A stretch of DNA of 57,296 nucleotides from Cochliopodium minus (GCA_024220525.1 JAMYWO010000070.1:116539-173834); one strand, 5' to 3'. Counted from the stretch's first letter, positions 22,949 through 36,057 are shown. The notes: generated by a model from the letters alone, not told the origin. A program made the numbers and translations.

Positions 22949-25017
22949 TTAAGAAAATTGACGCATCAAATTATCACCAAAAGCCATAACTTTTTTGTCC
23001 TTTCTTAAAATAATAGAATGTTTGTAACCCAAAGAGGCACTCTCAACAAGAACATCATCAGTATAAATTTCTTCAGGAGAATATCTCTTATTGATTTGAA
23101 TGTAATCGCCCAAAAGCAACAACTCACCTTCCTTAGTCAACAAAAGGGTATGAGAATAAGGACCCGCGAATATTTCCTTAATTTGTTTGTTGTGTTCTTC
23201 TAAGTCAAGTTTTGAAGGTAATGCTATTTGTTCGTCTGCATGTTTTTCCTTCATTTTACCCAACTGTCCCCATCCATTCCTTTAAAAAAAAAAAATAATT
23301 ACAATAAAAAAAAATAAAAAATAACAAAAATAAATTCAATTTTTAAAAAAAAAAGTTTTAATTTAAAAAAAAATTATTTTTTTACCACCCAAACACCCAG
23401 ATGTCTTCATTTTCGTCTATTAAATAATTGAAGTCACCTCCACAACTCATCTTTGTGATTTTAGTGTCCACTTTCACTTTATCGGGCTTAGACTCTTGGT
23501 TGGCATATGTTTTTCTTCCTAACTGTGAAGAAAGGTTCGATCTGAAAAAAAAAATTAAAAAAAAAAAGAATGAAAAATTTAATAAAAAAAAAAAATAATT
23601 AAAAAATTAAAAATAAAAAATTAATTAAAAAAATAAAAAATTTGAAAAAATTTACCCAAAAGAGTATAATTCTCCATTTTCGAATAAAACTAAGACATGA
23701 TCAGAACCAGCACATACATCAGAGATGAGAGAGGAAGGGGAGGAGAGATCCCACTTTATTTTTTGAGGGACAAATGTTTGTTTGAATTTTTCTGAAGGTT
23801 CAATTCCCAACACCCCACTTTCCCCTTGTCCAAATGAAAAAACCTTGATATCAAAAAAATCAAAAAATCAAAAAAATAAATTAAAAAATTCTTTCAAAAA
23901 TTAAAACTAAAATTCTTTCAAAAATTAAAACTAAAAAAAAAAGAAAAAATTTTTAAAAAAATGCAAGAAATAAAATAAAAATAAAAAATAAAAAAATTCT
24001 TTCAAAAATTCTTTCAAAAATTAAAACTAAAAATGAATAAATTACAAAATAATGCAAGAAATAAAATAAAATAATAAAAATTAAAAATGTTTAAAAAAAA
24101 TTCTTTAAAAAATTAAAAAAAAAGAACAAAAAAATAAAAAAATAAAAAAAAAGTCTTTAATTCCAAAAAAATGAACAAAATTGAAAAAAATTAAAATGTT
24201 AGAAAAAAAAAAATTACTTCATTCTCTCTGGTTAAGACAGTAGTGAACAAATAACCAGCAGAAACTTTCTTGATTTTTTTATTTCCAGGAAATTTGACTT
24301 TGTTGAACAGAAGGCTTTCTTCCCCCTCTCCTCTTTCCTTGTACTTGTACCCACATTGTCCCTCTGCACATCTTCCTCCACAATATAAGTCCCCTTCTGA
24401 ATCCAAAACGCAAAAGTGTCTCCCTCCTAAAAATAAAAATAAAAATAAAAATAAAAATAAAAAATAAAGGTAGAAATACTTTGAAAAAATCAAAGAAACA
24501 TTAAATTTGAAGGGAAATAAGGTTTTTGAACTCTTTAATTTTGAATTTATATTTAAATTAAATTAATTTTTAATATTTCAGCTAATATAATATATTTATA
24601 TGTTTATAATAATTTGAGATTTTCTTCACCTCCAACCACAGATATAATTTCATTCTTGGTATCTATTTTGATCTCTTTCAATTTATCGTAGGTGACATCA
24701 TGAACTGTGCCAATGACGTAGATTTTGTTAGATTCTGTGACGAATAAGGAGCTATAACCTCCTGTAGCTATCAATCTTATATTTTCTTTCAGATTGAGCA
24801 GAGTGGGTGTGGATATCGTATTTTCCATCATCTCTTTCTTTTCTAGGAGTTCTCTATACTCTTCCAATTCCTTTGCACTGTCCTCTATCGAGTTTGTTTT
24901 ATTTTCTTTTTCTTCATTGTTGGATGATAAAACAATTCCACCATTATTATCTTGACATTTGATCAGATTAATAAAGAGAATGATAATAAAGAGTGATTTT
25001 ATGTACAATTTCTTCAT
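22949..25017 (-). CDS. Secreted or lumenal RCC1-repeat protein
   Basis: About five reverse-strand exons encode an RCC1 propeller. The ATG at 25017 gives MKKLYIKSLFIIILFINLIK followed by CQDN, a textbook signal peptide with a likely cut near the Cys; the frame extends upstream to 25098 but would bury this signal, so I prefer the inner ATG. A charged coiled-coil linker follows, then propeller blades: LIATGGYSSLFVTESNKIYV; GGGRHFCVLDSEGDLYCGG (made by splicing at GTTGGAG|GTGAAG); VSAGYLFTTVLTRENEV; DVCAGSDHVLVLFENGELYS; MSCGGDFNYLIDENEDIWVF; IFAGPYSHTLLLTKEGELLL; and ASLGYKHSIILRKDKKVMAF. Six or seven blades make a whole propeller. Most RCC1 proteins are cytosolic or nuclear, so entry into the secretory route is unusual. 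It ends 109 bp from the convergent kinase stop. Confidence 0.85.
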
Positions 25018-26018
25018 TTTACTTTGTCGATTTTTTTTTTTCTTATTTGGTATTTTTTTTTTTTTTGAACCATTTTTATAACAAAATGTGTGAGTCATTG
25101 TTTATAAAAAATGACAAATATTACTTTAATTGTTGGTTGAAAACATAAATATTTTTGAGCATAGTTGTTTATTTTTCAATAATTTTATTTTATTCTTGTT
25201 TTTTTTGACAAATTTTTGATGTTTTTGGATATCCATTTGATAAGTAACAAACCTAAATATAAAAATTGATTGAGAAAAAATGAAATTAAAATTTGAATAG
25301 TTTATTCTTTGAATATTTTTTTGTCAGATAAGCCATGAATTATTTTCATATTCTCTTTTGGAGAAATCAATTGGATTTGAATCATCATTTTTAAATTTTC
25401 ATAAAATTAAGTTGGAAAATATTTTTACGGTTATTTATCTTGTATCAGTTGATTTTTTCATTGTTGCTAATTATTTTACTCTTTAAAAGAATTTGTCAGT
25501 TAAAGTTCAAAATTATAATTATTAATCAAATCAGAAATTCAGTACAAAGATTCATAGAACTAAAAGCCCTCTTTGTTAAATTTATGCATCATTTTTTGAT
25601 TATTTGTTTTAAAAGAAATGTGAATTACCAAATAAATATTTGATCTCCTTTTTATCCTTTGAATTAATGGATCTAAGAAAAATTAATAAAAGTGAGAAAA
25701 AAAATAAGAATTCAAATATATTTCTTTTTTATATTTGGTTTTTCAATTAAAATCAGATAATACATGCAAATTTTCACTTCTCAATAAATTGAGTTCCAAA
25801 AAAAAAATTTTCCTCCCATAGTAATTGAACCAAAATAATAATTTACAAAAGAAAATATTTTTTTACCATTTGAAAAAGAATAGAATTTTTCATAAATAAG
25901 AAAAAGAGAAAGGTATTTTTTTTTATTTTTTTTTTATTTTTAATTATTAATAATTTAAAAAGTGATTTAATTATTTTATTTTTTTATAATTTCTCAAATA
26001 TTTTCTCAATTTTTCTTC
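25018..26018. other. Intergenic spacer, no gene seen
   Basis: One kilobase of AT-rich sequence between the start of the RCC1 gene and the end of the P4-ATPase gene. The longest forward frame (25440-25643) begins at TTG and is low-complexity; I do not call it. No RNA gene or array seen. Confidence 0.6.
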
Positions 26019-29000
26019 TTAATCAATTTTGGTTGTCTTTAAATCAGAATCAATAACTTCATTGCCGGAAATCTTTTGATCATCATAATGTTTCATCTCC
26101 CATTCCTCAACGATCTGGTAATCTTTAGGAGTGAAAGTTCTTCTCACATATTCATAAATAAAAAGAGGCAAAATGGCACAAACAACATTCATAATGATGA
26201 CAAATAAGGTATTGGCATTGAACATCTAACAAAGAAAAAAATAAATTGAAATAATAAAATAAATAAAAAAATAAAAAATAAAAAATAAAATAGAAAAAAA
26301 AAAAATAAATAAAAAATAATAAAAATAATAAAAATAGAAAAAAAAGATTTAAAAAGATTTACTTTGAAAAAGAGTAAGAACATGTTCGGAGAGATGCTTA
26401 CTGGCATGAATTGATGGATCAAGAGCCACAAGGCAATGGAAATGATACTGGCACCCATAACAATAGCGAAGAGAGTAGTCCACCATTTGGTGAGCAAACA
26501 AAGTTTTAAATCAACTATTAAAAAAAATAAAAAATTGATAAGGGGATTAAAAAATAAAAAATATTTTATTAAAAAAAAATAAAATAAAAAATAATTTAAA
26601 AAAAAATAAAATAAAATTATTTTTACCAGACAAAACATAACTGACAAAGGTTACTAGACCTTGTAAATAAAGACCAGCCACTTTTCCGTCTGGAGTGATC
26701 ACACTGTCATACATTGCACCCATGGTGAAAAAAACGCAGATGGCAGAAGTATAGATGGCCGCGAAAATATTCATGATAAATTTTCTCGGTGTGAAGAGTT
26801 TGTTATCTTTTTAAATAAAAAATAAAAAATAAAAAAATAAAAAAAAAATTTATAAAATAAATGATGTAAAAAATAATAAAAGAAGAATTGAATTTTTTTT
26901 TTGGAGAACCTCTTCCCAAAGAATAAAGTTCTGGGAATTTTAATGCTGTTTCTGTTCTTACATCTTGCGAGAAAAATGCGAAAATGATGATAGGAAATGA
27001 TGTGAACAAAATGTTGAAACCTAAAAAGAAAAAAAAATTTAAAATTAATCATAAAAAAAAATTTAAAATTTAAAAATTAATTTTTTAAATTTTTTTTTTT
27101 TTTTACCAGTAATAACCTGAATTTGAAATATAAAATTTTTTTTTAGATTTTTTTTAATCTTTTTTTTTGTTATATTTTTTTGTTAAATTTTTTTTTGTTA
27201 TATTTTTTTTTTACCCATGCATCAAAGAGAGATTGACCAGAGTAGCCTGAAAAGAAGACGTAGAAGAATTGGGTGAGAGTGAGCCCTATGTTTTTGAAGA
27301 AGAAATAGAAAATCATCTTGGAGAGTCTTCTATAGCTGAACCTTCCATGTTTTTGCAACAATGGATACAAATATTTGAATTGTCTAAAAATGAATTCAAA
27401 TGAAAAATAAAAATAAAAAAAATTATAAAAACTGTGAAATAAAAAAATATAAAAAATCAAAAATAAAAAATAAAATAAAAGTAAATCAAATGAAAACAAA
27501 AAATAAAAAATAAAAATGAAATTAAAAAAATTTGAAAATCTAAAAATAAATCTAAAAATAAATGAAATAAATAAAATGAAAAAAAATAATAAATTAAAAA
27601 TTTAAAAAATAAAATCATAAATTATAAAATTTGAAAAAAATAAAATTAAACGAAAAAAAATCAAAATTTAAAATTAAAAATTTGAAAATCTGATGAAAAT
27701 CTACTTACCCTATTGAAAAATCTGCGGATCTTGCTGCTTGTGAACCTTCTTCACCTGATATACCTATTTGATTTTTTTTATTAATTTTAAAACAATGTTT
27801 GATTCAAATAGTTCATACCCACACCAACTAAAATAATTAGGAAAAGTTTTTAATAAAGAAAATTTTAAATAATAAGAAACAAAATTTTGTACCATGACTT
27901 CTTGTAATCATACCAACATCATTTGCTGATTTTTTAAAAAATTGAAAAAAGTTTATTTTTCATTTTATTTTTTTCATTTTATCTTTTATTTTTGTTTTAT
28001 ATCACTTTTTTTATTTTTATTGTTTTTTATTTTTTTTATTTTATCTTTTATTGTTTTATATCACTTTTTTTATTTTTTTATTTTTATTGTTTTATGTTTT
28101 TATTTTTATTTCTATTTTTAATTTTGTTTTTATTTTTTACATTAATTTTTATTTTTTTCATTTTAATTTATTTTTAATTATTTTAATTTTAAAATTTATT
28201 TCTCTTTTACCTCCATCGCCAATTGCCAAAGTACTTTCTCGAGGATGAAACTCTCTTACAAGTTTCACCACTTTTGCTTTTTGTGAAGGATCACTTCTGC
28301 AACATACAATAGAGTGACAACAATCTGTCAGTTTCTCAAATGTTTCTCTGTTCTTTTTATAAAGACAATATCTCAACGATATTCCTTAAGAAATGTAATC
28401 ATAATTTAAAAATATAAAATTAATTTAAAAATAAAAAATAAAATTAATTTAAAAAATATGATGGAAATAAATTTAATAAATAAAACTTAACTTTAAAAAA
28501 TGAAATTATTTTATAAAAATAAAAAAAATAAAAATAAAATAATAAAAATAAAATAATAAAATTGAAAATAAAGTTTATTATGAAAAAATAAATAAATAAA
28601 ACTTTATTTTTTTTTTTTACCGGTTACAATTAGTGCTAAATTATCTTTTTTGTGCTCCGAGTAACCTTTGACTTGTTCGTAATATTTGTTGACGAGATCC
28701 ATTATTAGGCGGTCACATTCTGCTTCTCCGTGCTTTCTTTCATAGTCTTTGTCAATTGGGTCAATCTCAAAAACTTCCATCCCTGTTTTGATTATGGAAG
28801 AAGCAAAAGCAATGTTCTTTGCAGTTTCTTTAAAAAAAAATAATAAAAATGAAATTCAAAAAAAAAAAATTAAAGCAAATTGTTGAACAAATTTTTTCAT
28901 GAAAATATTGATAAATAATATTTTCAATAAGAACCGATAATAAAAATGACTAAAAAATAATAAAAATAACAATCAATAATGGATATATGAAATAAAAAAT

Positions 29001-32000
29001 AAAATAAATAAATAAAATAAATAAATTGTTATTAAAAAATTTAAAAAAAAAAATAAAACAAAAAGAATTTTTTAATAAAAACAAATTAATATTTAAAAAT
29101 AAAAAAAGAAATTATTTATAAATTTATATCAAAAAAAACTTTCGAATTAAAAATTTTTTTAAAAAAAAAAAATTAAAAAATAAATAAAATAAAAAACAAA
29201 CCTCTTTTGTCACCAGTCAATATCCATAATTTAATTCCCATTCTTTTAATGTTGGAAATGGCATCAGACAAACCCTCTTGCAATTTATCTTCGAGTGCAG
29301 TTCCACCCAAAAGAATGAGGTCTTTTTCTATTTCAACAGAAAGATCTGAGCGTTTTTGCTGTTGAACACTAGGAACCATCTCGTTTTCTGTATCTGTCCA
29401 CTTTCTGTGCCATTCCTCGAAATAATTTCTTTCCATTTTTCTGTTTCAGAAATTAAAAATGTTAATAAATGAAAATAAATTAAATAAAAAATGATTAAAA
29501 AAACCACAAAAAATAAAAAATAAGGTAAAAATATAAAAATTAAAAGAAAAAGTAAGATAAAAAAAATAAAAAATAAGGTAAAAATAAAAAATAAAATTTA
29601 AAAAATAAATTAAAAAAATTAATATTTTTTTTTTTTTGAAACCTGTATCCTACTACAAGAGTACGAAGACCGTCTTCCGAAAAAAAATTGAGATTCTCTT
29701 GGGTGGCTTTGACGAATTCAGTGTTGTTCAACTTGTCCTCTGCCAACAGAGGAAACATTACTTCGTCTGCTCCCTTGCAAAACAAAGTGGGGACGCCATC
29801 GTCATCTTCTACAATCACAGACCTGAAAAAAAAAATGTAAATCAAAAATAAACAAAAAAAAAAGAAACAAAAAAAAAATAATCAAAAAAAATAAATCTAA
29901 AAATAAATCAAAAAATGAAAAAAATAAATCAAAAAATAAAAAATATAGTCAACAATAAATTATTTATTAGAAAAAATATAAATGAAGAAAATTAAAAAAT
30001 ATAAATGAAGAAATTTTTGAATAATAAATTAAAAAATCAAAAAACAAATAATGAAAATAATAAAAATTTTAAAATAAAGAAAAAAATTTTAAAGAAAACA
30101 AAATAAATTAAAATGAAAAATTAATAAATATTTTTTCTACATTCTTTTTCTTTCACTTTGAAACTCCAAAACGGCATAAATCTTGTATACTCTTTCCTCT
30201 TCTCCTATTCTTACAGTTACGTGTTCAAGTGTGGTTTTCCTTACTTCGAATCCAACCGTTCTTGCAGCTCTCACTAGACTCGCTTCGTCTGGAGATGCAC
30301 TTTGATATGACCTATCAAAATTTCCCTGTTCTTCTACTTCATCAGCTATTACATTATTGCAAATTGCCAAGACTTACAAAAAAAAAAACAAATAAAAAAA
30401 AATAATTAAAAAAAAATGAAAAAAAAATGAAAAAATTAATAAAATTAAATTAAAAATACTTTTTTTAAAAAAATAAAAATAAAAGTAAAATACTTTAATA
30501 AAAAATAAATGATTCAAAAAAAAATAAAAATAATGAAACTAAAAAAAACTTGAAATGTAAAAATAAAAATGTGAAATAATGAAACTAAAAAAATTTTAAA
30601 ATACTTAAATGTAATTAAAAAATAAAAGGGAAAAAAATAAAATAATTAAAATGAATAATTATTTTGATCAAAAAAAAAATTTACGTTTCCAGAACATAAA
30701 AGCTCTTTCTCTTTCGATGTTATCATTACTTTTCAATAAATGCAACATAGCATTCTCAGGATCAATAAAATTGACGTATTTATCTTTCAAATTGTTCTCA
30801 TCAACCAAAAGGTCTTTGTTGATCTTCTCGTTGTTGATTTTGGCTTTCGACAATGAGATTTCAGTGTATCCTTGCCCAAATATTTTTCCTCCTATTGAAC
30901 ATTTTCTAAACTGCATTTGATTTCTTGTGAGTGTTCCTAAAAAAAAAATTTTATTTTTTAATCAATTATTTTTCTTTCAATATTTCATTTTATTTTATTT
31001 CTTTAATTATTTTCTTTCAAAATTTTTTTTGATTTTGATTTTATTTTTATTTAATTCATTTTATTATTTGAATTTATTATTTATTAATTTATTATTTATT
31101 AATTTCCATTTATTTATTTTTGGTTTGTTAGTTTGATTTGAATTGTTTATTTTTTATTTATTTTTATATTTATATTTTAGTTTTATTAATTTGATTTTTT
31201 ATTTCAAACCAGTTTTATCAGCAAAAATCTTTTTGATTTGTCCTAATTCAGGAATCAAAGAGAAAGTGGAAGCGTTGGCGGGGATGTCTTTTTGGGGATA
31301 ATAAAGCATCAAGTCATTATTCAAGAAAAATGCTTGACCAACTTTCACAAGTTCTATTGTGACGTAAAGAGAAATCGGAACAACATCAATATACAACAAA
31401 GCAAAAGTGAGGAGCTTATTAAAAAAAATAAAAAATAAAAAATAAAAAATAAAAAATAAAAATTAAAAAAATAAAAATAAAAATAAAAATAACAAAAAAT
31501 AAAAAAAAAATAATAATGAATTAAATCAAAATAAAAAGAATTAAAAGAAAAAAAAATTTTTTTTTTACAAGTTTGAGAGCAGCAGGAAGAGTTTTTTGAT
31601 CATTGTATAAATACCATGGATTGAAATTGTTTTTCCAAATGACAAATCCTCCAACACTTACAGAAACCATGGTTATCAGCAAAACGAAACAAGCAATAAT
31701 ATAATAGTCCAAATTTCTTTCGATAGTGGATCTTTTGTACTTGGATGATCTGAATAACAAAAAATGTTCAAATGTTTAATAAAAAAAAATAAAAACAATG
31801 TAAATGAAAATTTTTTAAAAAATAATTTACAAAGAATTCAAAACAATTTTACTGTCATCTCCAGTGTATAATACAAGAGCAAAAACCCATTCTAAAATAA
31901 AATTTAAATAAAATAATAAAAAAATAAAATAACAAAAAAATTTAAAAATAAAAAATTTTAAAAAATAAAATGAAAAAATGAAAAATAAAATTTTAAAATT

Positions 32001-33362
32001 TTAAAAAAAATTAAAATAAAAATAAAAATAAAATAAAAAATAAAAATATGAAAAAAAAAAAATTTGTCCACCAGTGTTTGTAAGTCTAGATCCTCTTAAT
32101 AGTACATTAGACTCGTTGAACGATTTTGCTTCTGTGAAGTCAGAGTTGGTAACTTGTCCGTGAAACTGGTAGATGGGAATGGTTGGATATCCTGTTTTGA
32201 TGGTACCCTTCCATTCTGACATCGATCTTTCTTCGCTAAGGTGAGACGTCAATACCAGGCTTTTTCTCACTTTATGATTGGACTCTCCGTCAAGATTAGC
32301 TAATGAAAAATAAAAAATAAAAAATAAAAAAATAAAATAAAAAATAAAAAAATGAAAATTAAAAAATAAAAAATAAAATTAAAATAAAATATAAAAAATA
32401 AAAAATAAAAAATGAAAAAATGAATAGAAAATAAAAAATAAAAATAACTATGAAAATAAGAAATAAACAAATAAAAATAGGTTATAATCCCAAAAACTCT
32501 GACTAAAAATTTTTTTTTACCAGTTTCAATATAACAAGTGTTGTTCTTGGAACTAGTGCTCAAAATCAAACAATCTCCAGGAATAAGATCGTTGTTGGAT
32601 AATCGGACTATGTCACCCACCTTCAGTGATTGCCACTCTACCTCTACTAGCTCCTTTCCTCTAAGCACGTTCACTTTTGCCTGGTTTATTTGTTTGTCTG
32701 ATTTGTGCCTTTGAAGATCTTCGTATGCTTCTTTGACTCCATTAACGAACAATACGAATAATAATGTCAAAATCAATGTAACTCTCACATTTCTTGGATC
32801 GATACCTTTTTTTTTATTCAATTTTGATTTAATATATTTTTTAATTTAAAATTCAAATTACCTGGTATCAATTGAATACATGCCGCCAATAAAAAGTATA
32901 CATTTGATAATTTTTGAAATTGTTCGAACAAGAATATTGGAACAAACTAATTAAAAAATGTGACAAAATATTTTTAAATTCGTTAATTTTATTTTATTTT
33001 TTATTTTCATTTAATATCCTCTTACAGTCAATACACTATACCTATATGTTCTGATGAAATTAGATTGTCTTTCATCCCAAATTGATCTTATTTGTTCATT
33101 TTTTTCGGGTTGATTTGCATGAATTAACTTTTAAATGAAATGATTTATCAAAAAAAAAAAAAATTATTTCTATGTTCCATTTATTTACTCTTTCCTTTCC
33201 AAAATTAGGAATTTTATTCTTTCTAAATTTTTGCCAGAAAGTGATTTTTTGATTAGTTGCATTTTTATTATTCTTATTTTCTTTTTGATGATGATCTTCT
33301 ATGGGTTTATCTTCCTTTATTTCATCCATTTCAATAGGTACTACTTGAAAATCATTTTTCAT
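26019..33362 (-). CDS. P4-type ATPase, phospholipid flippase
   Basis: Complete flippase of roughly 1,150-1,200 residues in about 23 exons. It moves phospholipids to the cytosolic leaflet of plasma or endosomal membranes, usually with a CDC50 partner. In order: start [18 protein letters not shown] at 33362; P4 N-terminal block [11 protein letters not shown]; actuator loop [18 protein letters not shown] and NLDGESNHK (DGES in place of the usual DGET); phosphorylation site [13 protein letters not shown], split by an intron after the G of Gly; nucleotide domain [11 protein letters not shown] and [29 protein letters not shown]; and hinge GDGANDVGMI. The segment [20 protein letters not shown] is built from exons 27893-27925, 27827-27819 (9 nt) and 27762-27710. 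Ten hydrophobic segments are visible, in the expected 2+2+6 order. The C terminus ends with [18 protein letters not shown] and an acidic tail. No frame break needed. Confidence 0.95.
27107..27116 (-). other. 10-nt microexon of the P4-ATPase gene
   Basis: GTTATTACTG, flanked by TTCAG upstream and GTAAAAA downstream on the reverse strand. It joins SLFDAW to [10 protein letters not shown] by supplying VIT plus the first base of Gly. The result matches the conserved P4 segment between membrane spans 7 and 8, and skipping the exon would break the frame. Confidence 0.8.
27819..27827 (-). other. 9-nt microexon of the P4-ATPase gene
   Basis: TTGGTGTGG, between acceptor ATTTTAG and donor GTATGAA on the reverse strand. 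Joined to the 33-nt exon 27925-27893 and the exon from 27762, it restores the P4 signature HVGVGISGEEG, which nearly all flippases share. Confidence 0.85.
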
Positions 33363-33727
33363 TTCTCCCTTTTTTCGAATTTTTTTTATTTTTTATTTTT
33401 TATATTTTTTTTTTTGAGTAAATTTCAACAATTTAAAACTCCAAAAGAAGATAAAAACTTCACCTTTTTTCAAAAGATTCGAATCTCCTTAACAATGTAA
33501 AATTCCTCATTGATACTTTTAATCTGTTTTTATTCAATTTAAATATTTTAAATTGAAACCAATTTAGTTTTTAATGCTATGAATGCTTTGTTATTTCTCC
33601 TTTTTTGAAAAAGGAAATTTAAATTTAAATAAAAACAATTAAATAAAAATCTCCAAATTTCCCAAATGAGATATCTTTAAGTTAAATTACGAAATATTAA
33701 GGGTTTATGTTTTAAGAAATTCTTTTA
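33363..33727. other. Spacer between P4-ATPase start and discoidin-like gene
   Basis: A 365-bp AT-rich stretch upstream of the flippase start and downstream of the first discoidin-like stop. No frame or element recognised. Confidence 0.5.
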
Positions 33728-34596
33728 TTAATAGAATCTAACACCACAAACCAAGAAATAATCACCACCAGACGTACCATGTCTCTCATGGAAAAATAAT
33801 CTGATCAAATTGGTATTAAGAGTGAAACCAGTGAATACTTGCCATCCATTAGTGGTTTGGCCATTTGCCATCTCCAATTTGCAAAAATCTTTCCAATCAT
33901 TTCCATCCTTATCTTTTGGAATTTGAACAGTGATATTTTTAGGATTGATATTATAACTTGGAGATCCAAGGAGAGCAATCTTGGTCACTTTTTGTTTTGA
34001 TCCAAGATCAAATGAGATCCATTCGTTGGTTATTCTTCCACTTTCTGAAAGCCAATAGTTGCTAGTGCTTATATTGGTGAGCACGAGGGTAGCAGGGAAG
34101 CTGGATAAGAAGGAACTTTGAGATTTGACAGTGACAGTCAATTCTCCAGAAGGAGCGTAGGTTTCCACTTGTGGTTTCAATGTTTCTTTTGGTGCTTTTC
34201 CACCACTACTTCCACCTCCACCTCCTGATTTTCTTTCAACTCCTTCTCCACTGAGAATATCTTCCCCTAATGATTTTTTTTTTTTGCAGTTTAATCACAA
34301 TATTTGTGATTTAATAAGATTTACCTCTAATTTCATTCAATCCTCCAACAACCATTGATCTTGCTATATAGTCATAATATTAAAATACGTTGAAAATAAA
34401 TTTAAAACAAGAGAACTTGATAATTAATAATCTCTTGTTTGGTCTGTATCGTATATATTTACCAATTTGTCCGAGTTGTTCAAAACTTCTTACAATTTCA
34501 ACTGCTTGAGTAAATTCATCTGGTCCATCATTAGCTGCTTCCTATTAAATTTGTTTATTATATAAGATTGTGATATCTTTTGTAATCTCTTACCAT
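33728..34596 (-). CDS. F5/8 type C (discoidin-like) domain protein, copy A
   Basis: Four exons: an ATG-only coding exon (34596-34594), about 34548-34465, about 34362-34323, and about 34267-33728. The start codon is followed at once by the donor GTAAGAG, and exon 2 opens with EAANDGPDEFTQAVEIVRSF; no other methionine lies upstream in frame. After a short helical N terminus (ARSMVVGGLNEIRGEDIL) comes a Gly/Ser linker (KSGGGGGSSGGKAPKETL), then a 140-residue jelly-roll domain of the F5/8C fold: YWLSESGRITNEWISFDLG, QKVTKIALLGSPSY, TNLIRLFFHERHG, and the end CGVRFY. This fold usually binds sugars or lipids. There is no signal peptide, as in cytosolic discoidins. It is a tandem partner of copy B, 165 bp upstream. 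Confidence 0.85.
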
Positions 34597-34760
34597 CACT
34601 ATATTCTATTTTCTTTTTTTTTATATTTTTTTTTAATTAATTTGTGCTAATTCAACACTTTGATAGAGTATCATGATGATGATAAAATTACAACAAATTA
34701 TTTCATCAAACAATTCTTATATTCCAAAGCTTACATTCAAAAGAAAATTTTTATTTAAAT

Positions 34761-35665
34761 TTAATTGCTATAGAATCTAACACCACAAACCAAGAAATAA
34801 GTACCACCAGACGTACCATGTCTCTCATGGAAAAATAATCTGATCAAATTGGTATTAAGAGTGAAACCAGTGAATACTTGCCATCCATTAGTGGTTTGGC
34901 CATTTGCCATCTCCAATTTGCAAAAATCTTTCCAATCATTTCCATCCTTATCTTTTGGAATTTGAACAGTGATATTTTTGGGATTGATATTATAACTTGG
35001 AGATCCAAGGAGTGCAATCTTGGTCACTTTTTGTTTTGATCCAAGATTAAATGAGATCCATTCGTTGGTTATATTTCCACTTTGGGAGAGCCAATAGCTG
35101 CTTGTATTTGTATTAGTGAGAATGAGGGATGGTACGAATGTTTCAGACAAATATGAGCTTTGTCCTTTGATTGTGACAGTCAAGTTACCTGATGGAGCGG
35201 AAGTCTCGATTTTTGGTTTTAGGGTTTCCTTTGGTGCTTTTCCACCACTACTTCCACCTCCACCTCCTGATTTTCTTTCACCTCCTTCTCCACTGAGAAT
35301 ATCTTCCCCTATTTTTTTTATATTTTATTGTGGAGATGAGTTTATATATCAAAACTAAAAACAATATTGTCAATATTTATGTTTATTTGTTATTATATTT
35401 TTATTATATGCTTTACCTCTAATTTCATTCAATCCTCCAACAACCATTGATCTTGCTATTTATTCAATATCGCATTAAATAATTTGTAAATCAAAAAAAT
35501 ATATAGTTAGATTTTTTTTTATATTTACCAATTTGTCCGAGTTGTTCAAAAGCCTTTACAATTTCAACTGCTTGAGTAAATTCATCTGGTCCATCATTAG
35601 CTGCTTCCTATTAAATTTGTTTTAAATTTAATTTTTAACCAAAACTTTATTTCGAATTTTACCAT
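34761..35665 (-). CDS. F5/8 type C (discoidin-like) domain protein, copy B
   Basis: Same exon plan as copy A: ATG-only exon at 35665-35663 followed by donor GTAAAATT, then an exon beginning EAANDGPDEFTQAVEIVKAF, then ARSMVVGGLNEIRG, then the Gly/Ser linker and the F5/8C domain to the stop at 34761. The second half of the domain (from NEWISFNLG to VCGVRFY) is almost base-for-base the same as copy A, whereas the first third of the domain (SSYLSETFVPSLILTNTNTS) has clearly diverged. No signal peptide. It probably binds carbohydrate or lipid, and may form mixed oligomers with copy A (inference). The promoter is shared with the divergent CAP10 gene, 393 bp away. Confidence 0.85.
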
Positions 35666-36057
35666 TTTTTTTTTTAAATTATAATTTTGATTTTTTTTTT
35701 TTATTTTAATTTTAATTTTTCAACAAAAAAATAAATATTCATATTCTTTCTTTTTAAAAAAGCCATCATCATTGAAGAAAAAGATTGCTCAAATTTTTTG
35801 ATTGGATAGGATTTATTTTAATTTTTGTTTTAATGTTGGAACTTGATTTTTTTATTGTTATTTTAAAAAAATAAAAGAATTGATATTAATTAGAGAGAAA
35901 AGTGAGATTATCTTTTCAAATCCTGACAAATGAATGATTTATTGTTTGAAGGAATTGATTTTTTTAATTTTTTTCAAATAAATATATTCAGAGAAATTAA
36001 ATATTTAAATTCTTGATTGATACAAATTAAAAAAATTGGAAAAAGAAATAGAAAAGG

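Noticed and set aside
26189-26647. 152-residue reverse frame rich in Phe/Leu/Ile
   Set aside because: It is a P4-ATPase exon plus readthrough of T-rich introns on both sides; the conserved part is already in the flippase.
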